The notes: generated by a model from the sequence alone, not told the origin. A stretch of 64,000 nt of DNA from Acidovorax sp. NB1 (GCF_005405905.1 NZ_BJHU01000025.1:62001-126000); one strand, 5' to 3'; shown: positions 34,745 through 43,777, counted from the stretch's first letter. Program-made: numbers and translations.

Positions 34745-34807
34745 GGTCCTTGGTTGTGTGCCTGGCTTCGAGCAGCTTCTGCGCCCCGTCTATTGGCCTG
34801 CGGCCAC

Positions 34808-36382
34808 CTATGCCACCACCTCAGACTTCGCCGCCATGGCCGCCGCCAGCCCGCCCCACTTTTCGCGGAACAGCCCAGGGTCCATGGTCTTCACGTTGCG
34901 CATGATCGGCTTGAAGCCCATGTGCGCCAGCACATCGCGCTCCAGGTCAACGCCTGGCGCGATCTCGGTCAGCTCCAGGCCTTCGGTGGTCAGGTGGAAC
35001 ACGGCGCGTTCGGTCACGAAGAGCACGTTCTGCTCCCGCTTGGCCGCATCCAGCCCGTTGAAGGTGATCTGCTCGACCTTCTCGATGAACTTGCGCGAGC
35101 GGCCTTCCTTGACGATGGTGAGCTGGCCGTCGCCCACCTTCACCTCCAGCCCCCCGGCCGTGAAAGTGCCGCAGAACACCAGGTTCTTGGTGGCGCGCGT
35201 GATGTTCACAAACCCGCCGCAGCCCACGGGTCGGCCGTTGAACTTGCTCACGTTCACGTTGCCGTGGTTGTCGGCCTGCGCCAGGCCAAGGAAGCTCGCG
35301 TCCAGCCCGCCGCCGTCGTAGAAGTCGAACTGCAGCGACTGCTCGATGATCGCGTCGGCGTTGTAGGCCGTGCCAAAGTCGCCCAGCTGCGCGGGGATGC
35401 CGCCGGTGATGCCACTTTCCACACTCAGCGTGAACTGGTCCGAGACGCCCTCTTCCGCCGCCACCGAAGGCACACCGGCCGGGATGCCGATGCCCAGGTT
35501 GGTGATGGCGCCCGGCAGCAGCTCCAGCGCCGAGCGGCGCGCGATCACCTTGCGTTCGTCCAGGGGCATGGGTTCGAGCGAGTTCACCGGCACGCGCACG
35601 TCGCCGCACAGTGCGGGGTTGAACTGCGTGGTGATGGTCTGCATGTGGTTTTCAGGCTGGCTCACCACCACATAGTCCACCGACACACCCGGCACCTTGA
35701 CTGACTTGGGGTGCAGGCTGCCCGCCTTCACGATGCGCTCCACCTGCGCGATCACGATGCCGCCGCAGGCCTTGGCCGCGTGGGCGATGTTGATCTGCTC
35801 GAGCAGCACGCCTTCCTTGTCGAGCGTGAGGTTGCCGTTCTCATCGGCCACGGTGCCGCGAATGATGGCGACATCGATCTTGGGCGCGGGGTAGAACAGC
35901 CATTCCTCGCCGTTGAACTCCACCAGTTTCACGAGGTCTTCGGTGGACTTGCTGTTGAGCTTGCCGCCTTCGATGCGCGGGTCCACAAACGTGCCCAGGC
36001 CCACCTTGGTCAGCAGCCCGGGGCTGCGGCTGGCGATGTGGCGCGTGAGGTGCGACAGGCTGCCCTGCGGGAAGTTGTAGGCCTCGACTTCGCCATCGAA
36101 CACCATCTTCATCATCTCGGCACCCGTCTGGCCGAAGTGGCCCGCCACGGTGCGCTTGATCATGCCGGGGTGGGCAAAGTGGACCATGCCTGCATCCTTG
36201 CTGTTGCCGATGGCACCGCAGGCCCAGGTGGTCGCATTGCGCGGGTGGCCGGTTTCCAGAAAGTTCTTTTCAACGCCCTTGAGCACTTCCTCGGGCAGGC
36301 TGGAGACGGCCAGGCCGCCCAGGAAGATGGTGGCGTTGTCGGGAATCAGGGCGCCGGCCTGGGCTGCGGTGATGATTTTCAT
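34808..36382 (-). CDS. Family I CoA-transferase / acetyl-CoA hydrolase
   Basis: This 524-residue protein joins both halves of a family I CoA-transferase: an N-terminal domain (AAQAGALIPDNATIFLGGLA) and a C-terminal domain with the catalytic glutamate E322 in LSVESGITGGIPA, where the acyl-glutamyl thioester forms. Members swap CoA between acetate, propionate, short hydroxy acids or 3-oxo acids. In this cluster it could move CoA from the aromatic acyl product to acetate, freeing 4-hydroxybenzoate or vanillate. Third gene of the minus-strand unit, 36 bases after the first-named thiolase. The true CoA partners are not known. Confidence 0.87.
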   Translation of the reverse strand: MKIITAAQAGALIPDNATIFLGGLAVSSLPEEVLKGVEKNFLETGHPRNATTWACGAIGNSKDAGMVHFAHPGMIKRTVAGHFGQTGAEMMKMVFDGEVEAYNFPQGSLSHLTRHIASRSPGLLTKVGLGTFVDPRIEGGKLNSKSTEDLVKLVEFNGEEWLFYPAPKIDVAIIRGTVADENGNLTLDKEGVLLEQINIAHAAKACGGIVIAQVERIVKAGSLHPKSVKVPGVSVDYVVVSQPENHMQTITTQFNPALCGDVRVPVNSLEPMPLDERKVIARRSALELLPGAITNLGIGIPAGVPSVAAEEGVSDQFTLSVESGITGGIPAQLGDFGTAYNADAIIEQSLQFDFYDGGGLDASFLGLAQADNHGNVNVSKFNGRPVGCGGFVNITRATKNLVFCGTFTAGGLEVKVGDGQLTIVKEGRSRKFIEKVEQITFNGLDAAKREQNVLFVTERAVFHLTTEGLELTEIAPGVDLERDVLAHMGFKPIMRNVKTMDPGLFREKWGGLAAAMAAKSEVVA

Positions 36383-36418
36383 GGTGCTGTGCTCTTGCAA
36401 ATGGGTGTGAAGACTGGG

Positions 36419-37672
36419 TTACGCGTCGGTGTTTTCAATGAGCAGTGCAATGCCCTGCCCACCGCCCACGCAGGCGCTGGAGATGCCATAGCGCAGGCCA
36501 CGGCGGCGCAGCTCGCGCGCCAGGGTCACCGTCAGGCGCACGCCAGTTGCGGCCAGCGGGTGGCCCAGCGCAATCGCGCCGCCGTTCACGTTGAGCTTGT
36601 TCAGATCGAGCCCCAGCTCGCGCCCCACGGCCAGGGTCTGCGCGCCCTGGGCTTCGTTGATCTCGAACAGGCCGATGTCCTCCAGCGTGAGGCCGGTGCG
36701 TGCCAGCAGCGCGCGGATGGCCGGGGCCGGGCCGATGCCCATGTATTCGGGTGCCACACCCACGGCGGCCACGCCGCGCAGGCGCGCCAGGGGTTTCAGG
36801 CCGCGCTGCTGCACATAGGCATCGCTGGCCACCACGGCGCCCACGGCGCCATCGACAAGGGCCGAGCTGTTGCCCGCCGTCTGCACGCCGCCGGGGTACA
36901 CGGTGCGCAGGCCCGCCAACGCTTCCACCGGCGACGGGCGCGGGTGCGTGTCGCGGTCGAGCTGTGCCACCTTGCGGGGCAGCGTGATGCCGCGCGTGGC
37001 ATAGCCTTCCAGTTCAAATTTTTCGCTGACCACGGGCACGATCTCGCCCGCCAGAAAGCCGTCTTCCTGCGCCTTGAGCGCGCGGGCGAAGGACTGCGAG
37101 GCATAGGCGTCCACGTCCTCGCGCGTGATCCCGTACTTCTTGGCCAGGTTCTCGGCCGTCTCGATCATCGTGACGGGGCCTGCGGTGTCGATCAGCGCTT
37201 CCATCAGGAAGTCCTTGAACTCCACGGGCGCGCCCAGCTTGAAGCCGGTGCGGTGCGTGTAGGCGGCAATCGGATTGCGCGTCATGGACTCGGTGCCCAC
37301 CACCAGCGCCACGTCGGTGTAGCCCAGCGCGATCTGGTCGGCGGCCTGGCGGAACAGCTCAAAGCCGGTGCCGCAGATGCGCTGAACCAGGATAGAGGGC
37401 ACGTCCAAGGGAACACCCGCGTACAGGCCAATGTGGCGCGGCAGCACAAACGCGTCGAAATCGGCCTGCGCCATCGATCCGGTGATGACCGAGCCCACAT
37501 CGGCCGCTGGCACGCCGCTGCGCGCCAGCACGGCGCGCGCGACCTTGATGCCCATGTCGGTGGGGGACACATGGCCCAGCGGGCCACAGTAGTCCACCAT
37601 GGGCGTGCGCACGCCGTCCACCAACCAGGCGTTCAAGGGGGCAGAGAAAGAGCTTGTCGAAGCGGTCGTCAT
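36419..37672 (-). CDS. Thiolase (acetyl-CoA acetyltransferase family)
   Basis: The 417-residue protein has the full thiolase set: nucleophile C100 in VQRICGTGFELF, the GGAIALGHPLAATG histidine, and the second cysteine in SACVGGGQG. The usual NEAFA motif reads NEAQG. In the proposed pathway it would cleave 3-oxo-3-arylpropionyl-CoA with CoA to aroyl-CoA and acetyl-CoA. It lies two bases after the second thiolase gene, so the two are coupled. A general beta-ketothiolase role cannot be excluded. Confidence 0.9.
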   Translation of the reverse strand: MTTASTSSFSAPLNAWLVDGVRTPMVDYCGPLGHVSPTDMGIKVARAVLARSGVPAADVGSVITGSMAQADFDAFVLPRHIGLYAGVPLDVPSILVQRICGTGFELFRQAADQIALGYTDVALVVGTESMTRNPIAAYTHRTGFKLGAPVEFKDFLMEALIDTAGPVTMIETAENLAKKYGITREDVDAYASQSFARALKAQEDGFLAGEIVPVVSEKFELEGYATRGITLPRKVAQLDRDTHPRPSPVEALAGLRTVYPGGVQTAGNSSALVDGAVGAVVASDAYVQQRGLKPLARLRGVAAVGVAPEYMGIGPAPAIRALLARTGLTLEDIGLFEINEAQGAQTLAVGRELGLDLNKLNVNGGAIALGHPLAATGVRLTVTLARELRRRGLRYGISSACVGGGQGIALLIENTDA

Positions 37673-37674
37673 GG

Positions 37675-38889
37675 TCAGGCCTTGGAAGTGGTTTTGCTGT
37701 CGGTCACGCGCAGCACGGTGGCATAGCCGGTGTCGCCCGCAGCGCAGCCGGTGAACAGGCCCACGCCGCCGCCGCGCAGCACCAGCTCTTCAATCAGTTC
37801 GATGATGGCGCGCATGCCGGTGGGCGCCTGCGGGTGGCCCCAGATGATGGAGCTGCCGTAGTTGTTCATGCGCTCCCAGGCAAAGCCGGTGTCGCGCGCC
37901 AGGGCGATGTCGTTCACGGCAAAGGGGTTGTGGGTCTTGATGGCCGCCACATCGCTGATGGACAGGCCTGCGTTCTTGAGTGCATTGAACGCGGCGGGGG
38001 ACGGCGCCATGGGCATGTAGCCCGCCTCCACACGCGCCATGCCAAAGCCCAGGATCTCGACTTCGATGCCGGGGTCGGTGGCCACGGCGCGCGCCCGTTC
38101 GCGGGTGGTGACGATGGCGCCCGCATTGCCGTCGGCCGGGTGCGTCTGCCCGCCGAAGGTCACGGTGCCACCTTCCTTCACCGGCTTGAGCCTGGCCAGG
38201 CCCTCGGCGGTGGTGGGGAAGATGCCTTCGTCGGTGCTGAGCGTGCCGGTCTGCTTGCGGAATTTCGAATCGGTGACGGGCACGTCGGCCATGTAGCGCC
38301 TCTGGAACGCGCGGTCGTCGGCCAGCGCCGCCTGGTACTGCGTGTAACGGTGCAGCTTGAGCGCGTGCTGCTCTTCGGTGCTGATGCCATAGCGCGCGGC
38401 CACGTTCTCGCCGGTCTGCAGCATGGGGTTCTTGGCATACGGGTCGTGGCCCATGTTGTCGGGCACCCAGTGCTCGGTGATGCCGTAGCCACCGGTGCCG
38501 CTCGAATCGGGGTAGTACACCACCGGGCCGTTGGACTGGCGGTCGGCCATCACCAAGAGCGCGCTGGTGGCGGTGCCGCAGGCCACCTCTTGTGCGGCCA
38601 TCTGCAGCGCGCGCACGCTGGTGGCGCAGGCCTGCTGCACCGTGGGGCCCGCCACGCGGTCGATGCCCATGAGGCCCGTGACCCAGGGCAGGCCGTAGAA
38701 GCTGCCCTTTTGCGGGTTGGTGATGCCCAGGATGGCCAGGTCCACCGCCGCCAGGTCATAGCCGCGCGCAGTCAGCGCCTGCTTGCCCACGGCAGCGGCC
38801 AGCGGCAGCGCGTTGAGGTTGGCCAGCGTGCCCTGCCACTTGGCAAAAGGGGACGACCAGTAGATACCGTAGGGGATGAAGGCGTTCAT
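37675..38889 (-). CDS. SCP2-type thiolase family protein
   Basis: The 404-residue protein is a more distant thiolase, like the SCP-x or lipid-transfer group. It has nucleophile C88 in VQQACATSVRAL, a GHPQAPTGMRA histidine region and C-terminal FTGCAAGDTGYATVL. Most of the substrate loop differs from the neighbour at 36419. Such pairs of dissimilar thiolases are seen where an unusual acyl chain (aromatic or branched) is cleaved. First gene of the minus-strand operon, starting 34 bases from an operator-like palindrome (38923-38937). Which of the two thiolases does the aryl cleavage is open. Confidence 0.85.
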   Translation of the reverse strand: MNAFIPYGIYWSSPFAKWQGTLANLNALPLAAAVGKQALTARGYDLAAVDLAILGITNPQKGSFYGLPWVTGLMGIDRVAGPTVQQACATSVRALQMAAQEVACGTATSALLVMADRQSNGPVVYYPDSSGTGGYGITEHWVPDNMGHDPYAKNPMLQTGENVAARYGISTEEQHALKLHRYTQYQAALADDRAFQRRYMADVPVTDSKFRKQTGTLSTDEGIFPTTAEGLARLKPVKEGGTVTFGGQTHPADGNAGAIVTTRERARAVATDPGIEVEILGFGMARVEAGYMPMAPSPAAFNALKNAGLSISDVAAIKTHNPFAVNDIALARDTGFAWERMNNYGSSIIWGHPQAPTGMRAIIELIEELVLRGGGVGLFTGCAAGDTGYATVLRVTDSKTTSKA

Positions 38890-38922
38890 GGCAGGTCCTT
38901 GGCGGCGTTGTGGTGCATTTTA

Positions 38923-38937
38923 GTTATTTATCATAAC
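38923..38937. promoter_or_regulatory. GTTAT-N5-ATAAC operator, thiolase side
   Basis: GTTATTTATCATAAC, preceded by TTTTA and followed by CA, is an inverted repeat 34 bases upstream of the thiolase ATG at 38889. A near copy with the same flanks lies 80 bases away at 39003. Both sit in the divergent promoter of the catabolic cluster. Confidence 0.8.
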
Positions 38938-39002
38938 CAAATGGACATCCCGAAAAGCTAGGGAAACCACCTACCAAAGAGCGACTGAATGGCCTTGTTT
39001 TA

Positions 39003-39017
39003 GTTATTTTTGATAAC
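39003..39017. promoter_or_regulatory. GTTAT-N5-ATAAC operator, hydratase side
   Basis: GTTATTTTTGATAAC, with the same TTTTA left flank and CA right flank as the site at 38923-38937. It lies 30 bases before the enoyl-CoA hydratase ATG, where a bound repressor would block transcription. Confidence 0.8.
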
Positions 39018-39046
39018 CATAATTTCTCTAACTCACCCACACCACC

Positions 39047-39832
39047 ATGACCAAGACCTCCGACATCTCCCTAGAAATCCGTGGCGAACGCGAGGAAATC
39101 GCGGTCATCCGGCTCACCCGCCCCACCAAGCGCAACGCGCTGAACGACGGCCTGATCCTGGCGCTGCGCGATGTGATGGACAACCTGCCTGCCAGCGTGG
39201 GCGCTGCCGTGATCGACGGCGAGGGCGAGCACTTCTGCTCGGGCCTGGACCTGTCGGAGCTGAAAGAGCGCGACGCGGGCCAGGGCCTGCAGCACTCGCG
39301 CATGTGGCATGCGGCGCTGGACCGCGTGCAGTTCGGTCCCGTGCCCGTCATCGCCGCACTGCATGGCGCCGTGGTGGGCGGCGGGCTGGAGCTGGCCAGC
39401 GCTTGCCACATCCGCGTGGCCGACGAGACCACGTTCTACGCGCTGCCCGAAGGCTCGCGCGGCATCTTTGTGGGCGGCGGCGGCGCGGTGCGCATCCCGC
39501 GCCTGATCGGCACGGCCCGCATGACCGACATGATGATGACCGGCCGTGTCTACAACGCGGTGGACGGCGAAAAGGTAGGCTTTGCGCAATACCTCGTGCC
39601 CACCGGCACGGCGTTTGACAAGGCCTTCGAGCTGGCCCAGCGCATTGCGCAAAACGCCCCACTGACCAACTACGCCCTGATGCATGCGCTGCCCCGCATT
39701 GCCGAGCAGCCCGCCGACCAGGGCCTGATGGCCGAGGCCATGATGGCCGCCATCGCCCAGAGCGCGCCCGAGGCCAAGGCCCGCGTGCGCGCCTTCCTGG
39801 ACGGCAAGGCCGCCAAGGTCAAGAAGGCCTGA
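39047..39832 (+). CDS. Enoyl-CoA hydratase (crotonase family)
   Basis: The 261-residue crotonase has both hydratase glutamates: E115 in GGGLELASACHI and E135 in YALPEGSRGI, spaced 20 residues apart as in mitochondrial enoyl-CoA hydratase. Hydroxycinnamoyl-CoA hydratase-lyase (Ech/HCHL) lacks the first of these, so this enzyme should add water to feruloyl- or coumaroyl-CoA without splitting off vanillin. The oxyanion hole is formed by SGLDLSEL and the GGG turn. First gene of the plus-strand operon, just downstream of the second GTTAT palindrome, and followed 43 bases later by the ligase. Confidence 0.9.
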   Translation: MTKTSDISLEIRGEREEIAVIRLTRPTKRNALNDGLILALRDVMDNLPASVGAAVIDGEGEHFCSGLDLSELKERDAGQGLQHSRMWHAALDRVQFGPVPVIAALHGAVVGGGLELASACHIRVADETTFYALPEGSRGIFVGGGGAVRIPRLIGTARMTDMMMTGRVYNAVDGEKVGFAQYLVPTGTAFDKAFELAQRIAQNAPLTNYALMHALPRIAEQPADQGLMAEAMMAAIAQSAPEAKARVRAFLDGKAAKVKKA

Positions 39833-39875
39833 CGCCCGCCGCCTGGCGCCCGCAACCGCACCGAGACCCGCTTTC

Positions 39876-41744
39876 ATGACGGCAAACCTCCCCTCCCCCC
39901 GCTACCGGCCCCTGCGCTTTGGCGTGACCGAGGTCACCACCCGCCAGGGCGACAACGGCGTGGTCTATGTGCGCGCCACGCAAGACCTGCAGCCCCACCC
40001 CGTGCGGCTGACCGACCGCCTCGCCCACTGGGCGCAGACCACCCCCGACCGCACCTGGATGGCCCAGCGCTTGAAGAACGCCGACGGCAGCCTGGGTGAC
40101 TGGCGCCACATCAGCTACCGCGAAGCCTGGGATGGCGCCCGCCGCATTGCGCAGGCGCTGCTGGACCGCGGCCTGAGCGCCGACCGCCCCGTGGTCATGC
40201 TCAGCGAAAACGACCTGGAGCACGCCCTGCTGTCGCTGGGCTGCCTGGTGGCCGGTGTGCCGCAGTGCACCGTGTCGGCCGCCTACTCCACCGTGAGCAA
40301 GGACTACGACAAGCTGCGCCACGCCATCGACACCCTCACGCCCGGCCTGGTGTTTGCCAGCAGCGGCGAGCGCTTTGCCGCTGCCATCAACGCCACGGTG
40401 GGCGCCGATGTGGAAGTGGCGCTGATCGAGGGCACGCTGCCCGGCCGCAACACCACGCGGTTCAGCACGCTGCTGGGCACCGAGGCCACGCCCGCTGTGG
40501 ATGCAGCGCACGCCGCCATCACCGGCGACAGCATCGCCAAGTTCATGTTCACCTCGGGCTCCACCAAGGCGCCCAAGGCCGTGATCGTCACGCACGGCAT
40601 GTGGGCTGCCAACCTGCAGCAGATGAACCAGTCCATGCCCGTGCTGACCGAGCAAGACCTGGTGCTGGTGGACTGGCTGCCGTGGAACCACACCTTTGGC
40701 GGCAACCACAACTTCGGCATCGTCATCTACAACGGCGGCACGCTGTACCTGGACGAAGGCAAGCCCACGCCAGCCGGCATGGCCGAGACCATCCGCAACC
40801 TGCGCGAGATCGCGCCCACGGTGTACTTCAACGTGCCCACGGGCTTCGAGGTGCTGGCGCACACCATGAAGACCGACGCGCAGCTGCGCAAGAACCTGCT
40901 CAGCCGCGTGCAGATGTTCTTCTTTGCCGCCGCCGCGCTCTCGCAGCCCATCTGGGATGCCCTCTTTGAGGTGGCCGAGCAAGAGGTGGGCGAGCGCATC
41001 GTGATGAACACCGGCTTGGGCATGACCGAAGGCTGCCCCTTCTGCGTGGCCGTGAACAGCCCCAACGTGCAGGCGGGCGACATCGGCGTGCCCACGCCAG
41101 GGCTGGAACTCAAGCTCGTGCCCATCGACGGCAAGATCGAAGTGCGCTATCGCGGCCCCAACATCACGCCTGGCTACTGGCGCAATGCCGAAGCCACGCA
41201 AGAGGCCTTCGACGACGAAGGCTTCTACTGCTCGGGCGACGCCGTGAAGTGGATCGACGAAGCCGACCTGAACAAGGGCCTGAAGTTCGACGGCCGCATT
41301 GCCGAAGACTTCAAGCTCAGCACCGGCACCTTTGTGAGCGTGGGCCCCATGCGCGCAAAGATCATCGCCGCCTGCGCACCCTATGTGCAGGATGCCGTCA
41401 TCACCGGCATCAACCTCAAGGAGGTCGGCGCGCTCTTGATCCCCACGCCCCACATCCGCACGCTCGCGGGCCTGCCGGGCGATGCCAGCCTGCAGCAGGT
41501 GCTGGAAAGCGCCCCCGTGCAGCAACACTTTCAACAGGTCATCAACCAGCTGGCCGCGCAGGCCACCGGCAGCGCCACCCGCGTGGCGCGCATGCACCTG
41601 ATGGCCGAGCCGCCTTCGCTCGACAAGGGCGAGATCACCGACAAGGGCTCCATCAACCAGCGCGCTGTGCTCAAGCACCGCGCCGACCTGGTGAACGCGC
41701 TGCACGACGGCAACCTGCCGTTCACGCTCGTGCCCCAGCGTTGA
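39876..41744 (+). CDS. Feruloyl-CoA synthetase-like acyl-CoA ligase
   Basis: The 622-residue adenylate-forming enzyme has the AMP-binding P-loop FTSGSTKAPKAVIVTH, the GLGMTEGCPFC A5 region, FYCSGDAVKWID and a C-terminal lysine in DKGEITDKGSINQRA. Overall layout and the N-terminus RYRPLRFGVTEVTTRQG fit the feruloyl-CoA synthase (Fcs) branch. It would activate ferulate, p-coumarate or related phenylpropanoids with ATP and CoA in the cytoplasm. Second gene of the operon. Aryl specificity cannot be fixed by eye; other cinnamate-type acids are possible. Confidence 0.86.
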   Translation: MTANLPSPRYRPLRFGVTEVTTRQGDNGVVYVRATQDLQPHPVRLTDRLAHWAQTTPDRTWMAQRLKNADGSLGDWRHISYREAWDGARRIAQALLDRGLSADRPVVMLSENDLEHALLSLGCLVAGVPQCTVSAAYSTVSKDYDKLRHAIDTLTPGLVFASSGERFAAAINATVGADVEVALIEGTLPGRNTTRFSTLLGTEATPAVDAAHAAITGDSIAKFMFTSGSTKAPKAVIVTHGMWAANLQQMNQSMPVLTEQDLVLVDWLPWNHTFGGNHNFGIVIYNGGTLYLDEGKPTPAGMAETIRNLREIAPTVYFNVPTGFEVLAHTMKTDAQLRKNLLSRVQMFFFAAAALSQPIWDALFEVAEQEVGERIVMNTGLGMTEGCPFCVAVNSPNVQAGDIGVPTPGLELKLVPIDGKIEVRYRGPNITPGYWRNAEATQEAFDDEGFYCSGDAVKWIDEADLNKGLKFDGRIAEDFKLSTGTFVSVGPMRAKIIAACAPYVQDAVITGINLKEVGALLIPTPHIRTLAGLPGDASLQQVLESAPVQQHFQQVINQLAAQATGSATRVARMHLMAEPPSLDKGEITDKGSINQRAVLKHRADLVNALHDGNLPFTLVPQR

Positions 41745-41782
41745 ACTGAACCCATCTGAACTGACCACACAAGGACACCACC

Positions 41783-42547
41783 ATGCAGATTCAAGGACAA
41801 GCCGCCCTCGTGACCGGCGGCGCATCGGGCCTCGGCGAAGCCACCGCACGCGCACTAGCCGCCCAGGGCGCCAAGGTCGCGGTGCTGGACCGCAATGCCG
41901 AGCTGGCTGAAAAAGTCGCCGCAGACATTGGCGGCGTAGCCTGCCCCTGCGACATCACCGACCCCGCCAGCGTGCAGGCCGCCATCGACAAGGCCGCTGC
42001 CGCCCACGGCCCCGCGCGCATCCTGATGAACGTGGCCGGCATCGGCAGCGCCAAGCGCGTGGTGCAGCGCGACGGCAGCGCCGCGCCGCTCGAAGACTTT
42101 GTGCGCGTGGTCAACATCAACCTGATCGGCACGTACAACGTGAGCCGCCTGTTTGCAGCCGCCTGCAGCAAGCTGGACGCGCTGGACAACGGCGAGCGCG
42201 GCGTGATGATGTTCACCGCCTCCGTCGCCGCCTTTGACGGCCAGGTGGGCCAGCAGGCCTACAGCGCATCGAAGGCGGGTCTGGCCGGCATGACGCTGCC
42301 CATGGCACGCGACCTGGCGCAGCACGCCATCCGCGTGTGCACCGTGGCGCCCGGCCTGTTTGCCACACCGCTGATGAAGGAACTGCCCGAGGCCGTGCAG
42401 CAGTCGCTGGCGGCCAGCATCCCCTTCCCGCCACGCCTGGGCAAGCCCGAGGAGTTTGCCGAGCTGGCCTGCCACATCGTGACCAACGGGCACCTGAATG
42501 GCGAAGTGATTCGCCTTGACGGCGCCCTTCGCATGGCACCACGGTAA
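41783..42547 (+). CDS. SDR, type II 3-hydroxyacyl-CoA dehydrogenase-like
   Basis: The 254-residue short-chain dehydrogenase has the TGGASGLGEA cofactor site with D36 after the second strand (NAD preference), and the catalytic S147, Y160 and K164 (QQAYSASKAG). The segment VGQQAYSASKAGLAGMTLPM and SIPFPPRLGKPEEFA resembles HSD17B10/type II hydroxyacyl-CoA dehydrogenase. It would oxidise the 3-hydroxy-3-arylpropionyl-CoA made by the hydratase to the 3-oxo form for thiolysis. Third gene of the operon; a GC-rich repeat begins four bases past its stop. Confidence 0.88.
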   Translation: MQIQGQAALVTGGASGLGEATARALAAQGAKVAVLDRNAELAEKVAADIGGVACPCDITDPASVQAAIDKAAAAHGPARILMNVAGIGSAKRVVQRDGSAAPLEDFVRVVNINLIGTYNVSRLFAAACSKLDALDNGERGVMMFTASVAAFDGQVGQQAYSASKAGLAGMTLPMARDLAQHAIRVCTVAPGLFATPLMKELPEAVQQSLAASIPFPPRLGKPEEFAELACHIVTNGHLNGEVIRLDGALRMAPR

Positions 42548-42551
42548 TGCA

Positions 42552-42656
42552 CCCCCTGAGTCGCTTCGCGCCTTCCCCCTCTCCTGCGGGAGGGGGACGC
42601 CACCCGTGGCCTGGCAAAGCCAGTTCCACGGTGGCACTGGCCTGCGCAGCGCCAGT
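42552..42656 (+). repeat. GC-rich dispersed repeat, copy C
   Basis: CCCCCTGAGTCGC, CGCGCCTTCCCCC, GGGAGGGGGACGCC, CCCGTGGCCTGGCAAAGCC, TCCACGGTGGC and GCGCCAG occur in the same order as at 17988 and 43778. It starts immediately after the SDR stop. Confidence 0.8.
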
Positions 42657-42785
42657 TTTGAGCGCCTCAGGAAATGCGTCGCTATCCGCTATTCGCCGCT
42701 TGCCATACGCTAGATAACCAGAGGGTATGAAAAAGCCCCGTTTTTCTTGTTTGAGTTCTACCCCGTCACACCAGGAGACAACACC

Positions 42786-43775
42786 ATGACCATCACCCGC
42801 CGACAACTCGTCCAGGCCTTTGGCGCCAGCGCCGCGCTGGGCGCCCTGCATCCCTTTGCCGCCCACGCGCAGGTAGACCAAGTGAAGGTGTATTTCGGCT
42901 TCCCCGCTGGCAGCTCGGGCGACACCGTGGCCCGCCGCGTGGCCGAGAAGTGGGCTGGCAGCGCGTTCAGTAAGAACCCTGGCGTGGTGGAGAACAAGCC
43001 CGGCGCAGGCGGCCGCATTGCACTGGAGACGCTGAAGGGCGCCCCCGCCGACGGCTCGGTGCTGGCCGTGGCGCAGGTGTCGGCCCTGGCCAACTACCCG
43101 CACATCTACAGCAAGATGAACTACACCGACAAGGACTTCGCGCCCGTGTCGATCGCAGCCATCATGCACCACGGCCTGGCCGTGGGCCCCATGGTGCCCG
43201 CCAGCGTCAAGACGGTGAAGGACTTCCTGGCCTGGGCCAAGGCCAACCCCAAGGACGCCAGCTACGGCTCGCCCGGCGCGGGCTCCACGCCCCACTTCCT
43301 GGGCGCGCTGCTGGGCATCAACAGCGGCGTGGACCTGCGCCATGTGCCCTACCGTGGCTCCATCCCTGGCGTGACGGACGTGGTCGGCGGCCAGGTGGCG
43401 GCCATGGTCACGCCACACGGTGACTTCATCGCCAACTACAAGGCGGGCAAGCTGCGCATCCTGGCCACATCGGGCCCCAAGCGCTCCATCTATGTGCCAG
43501 ACGTGCCCACGTTTGCCGAACAGGGCTTCCCTGAGCTGACCACCGAAGAATGGTTTGGCTTCTACGCCCCGGCCGCCACGCCCAAGCCCGTGATTGCTGC
43601 TGCCAACGCCGCCATCAACGCCGCGCTGAAGGAAAAGTCGGTCATCGACAGCCTGGCCATCGTGGGCCTGATGCCCCACGGCTCCACGCCCGAGGAACAG
43701 GCGCGCTGGCAAAAGGCCGAGTACGACACCTGGGGCCCGCTGATCAAGAAGATCGGTTTCACCGCAGATTCTTGA
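42786..43775 (+). CDS. Bug-type (tripartite tricarboxylate transporter) substrate-binding protein
   Basis: The 329-residue periplasmic receptor starts with a twin-arginine-like signal (TRRQLVQAFGASAALGAL, cleaved near AHA). Its Bug-family body has KVYFGFPAGSSGDTVARRVA, VVENKPGAGGRIA and GSPGAGSTPHFLGALL. Bug proteins bind carboxylates, including aromatic acids, for TctAB-type importers. The importer genes are not here. In this operon it most likely captures the hydroxycinnamate released by the tannase-type esterase. It is set apart from its neighbours by GC-rich repeats on both sides. Confidence 0.9.
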   Translation: MTITRRQLVQAFGASAALGALHPFAAHAQVDQVKVYFGFPAGSSGDTVARRVAEKWAGSAFSKNPGVVENKPGAGGRIALETLKGAPADGSVLAVAQVSALANYPHIYSKMNYTDKDFAPVSIAAIMHHGLAVGPMVPASVKTVKDFLAWAKANPKDASYGSPGAGSTPHFLGALLGINSGVDLRHVPYRGSIPGVTDVVGGQVAAMVTPHGDFIANYKAGKLRILATSGPKRSIYVPDVPTFAEQGFPELTTEEWFGFYAPAATPKPVIAAANAAINAALKEKSVIDSLAIVGLMPHGSTPEEQARWQKAEYDTWGPLIKKIGFTADS

Positions 43776-43777
43776 TT

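Noticed and set aside
39047..39832. Annotation as hydroxycinnamoyl-CoA hydratase-lyase (vanillin-forming)
   Set aside because: Both hydratase glutamates are present, which is unlike the lyase, and the cluster supplies dehydrogenase and thiolases for beta-oxidation.
42680..42745. A twelfth copy of the AT-rich repeat before the Bug gene
   Set aside because: Only scattered matches (CGCTAT, GCTAGATAACC) are present and the block order is not kept.
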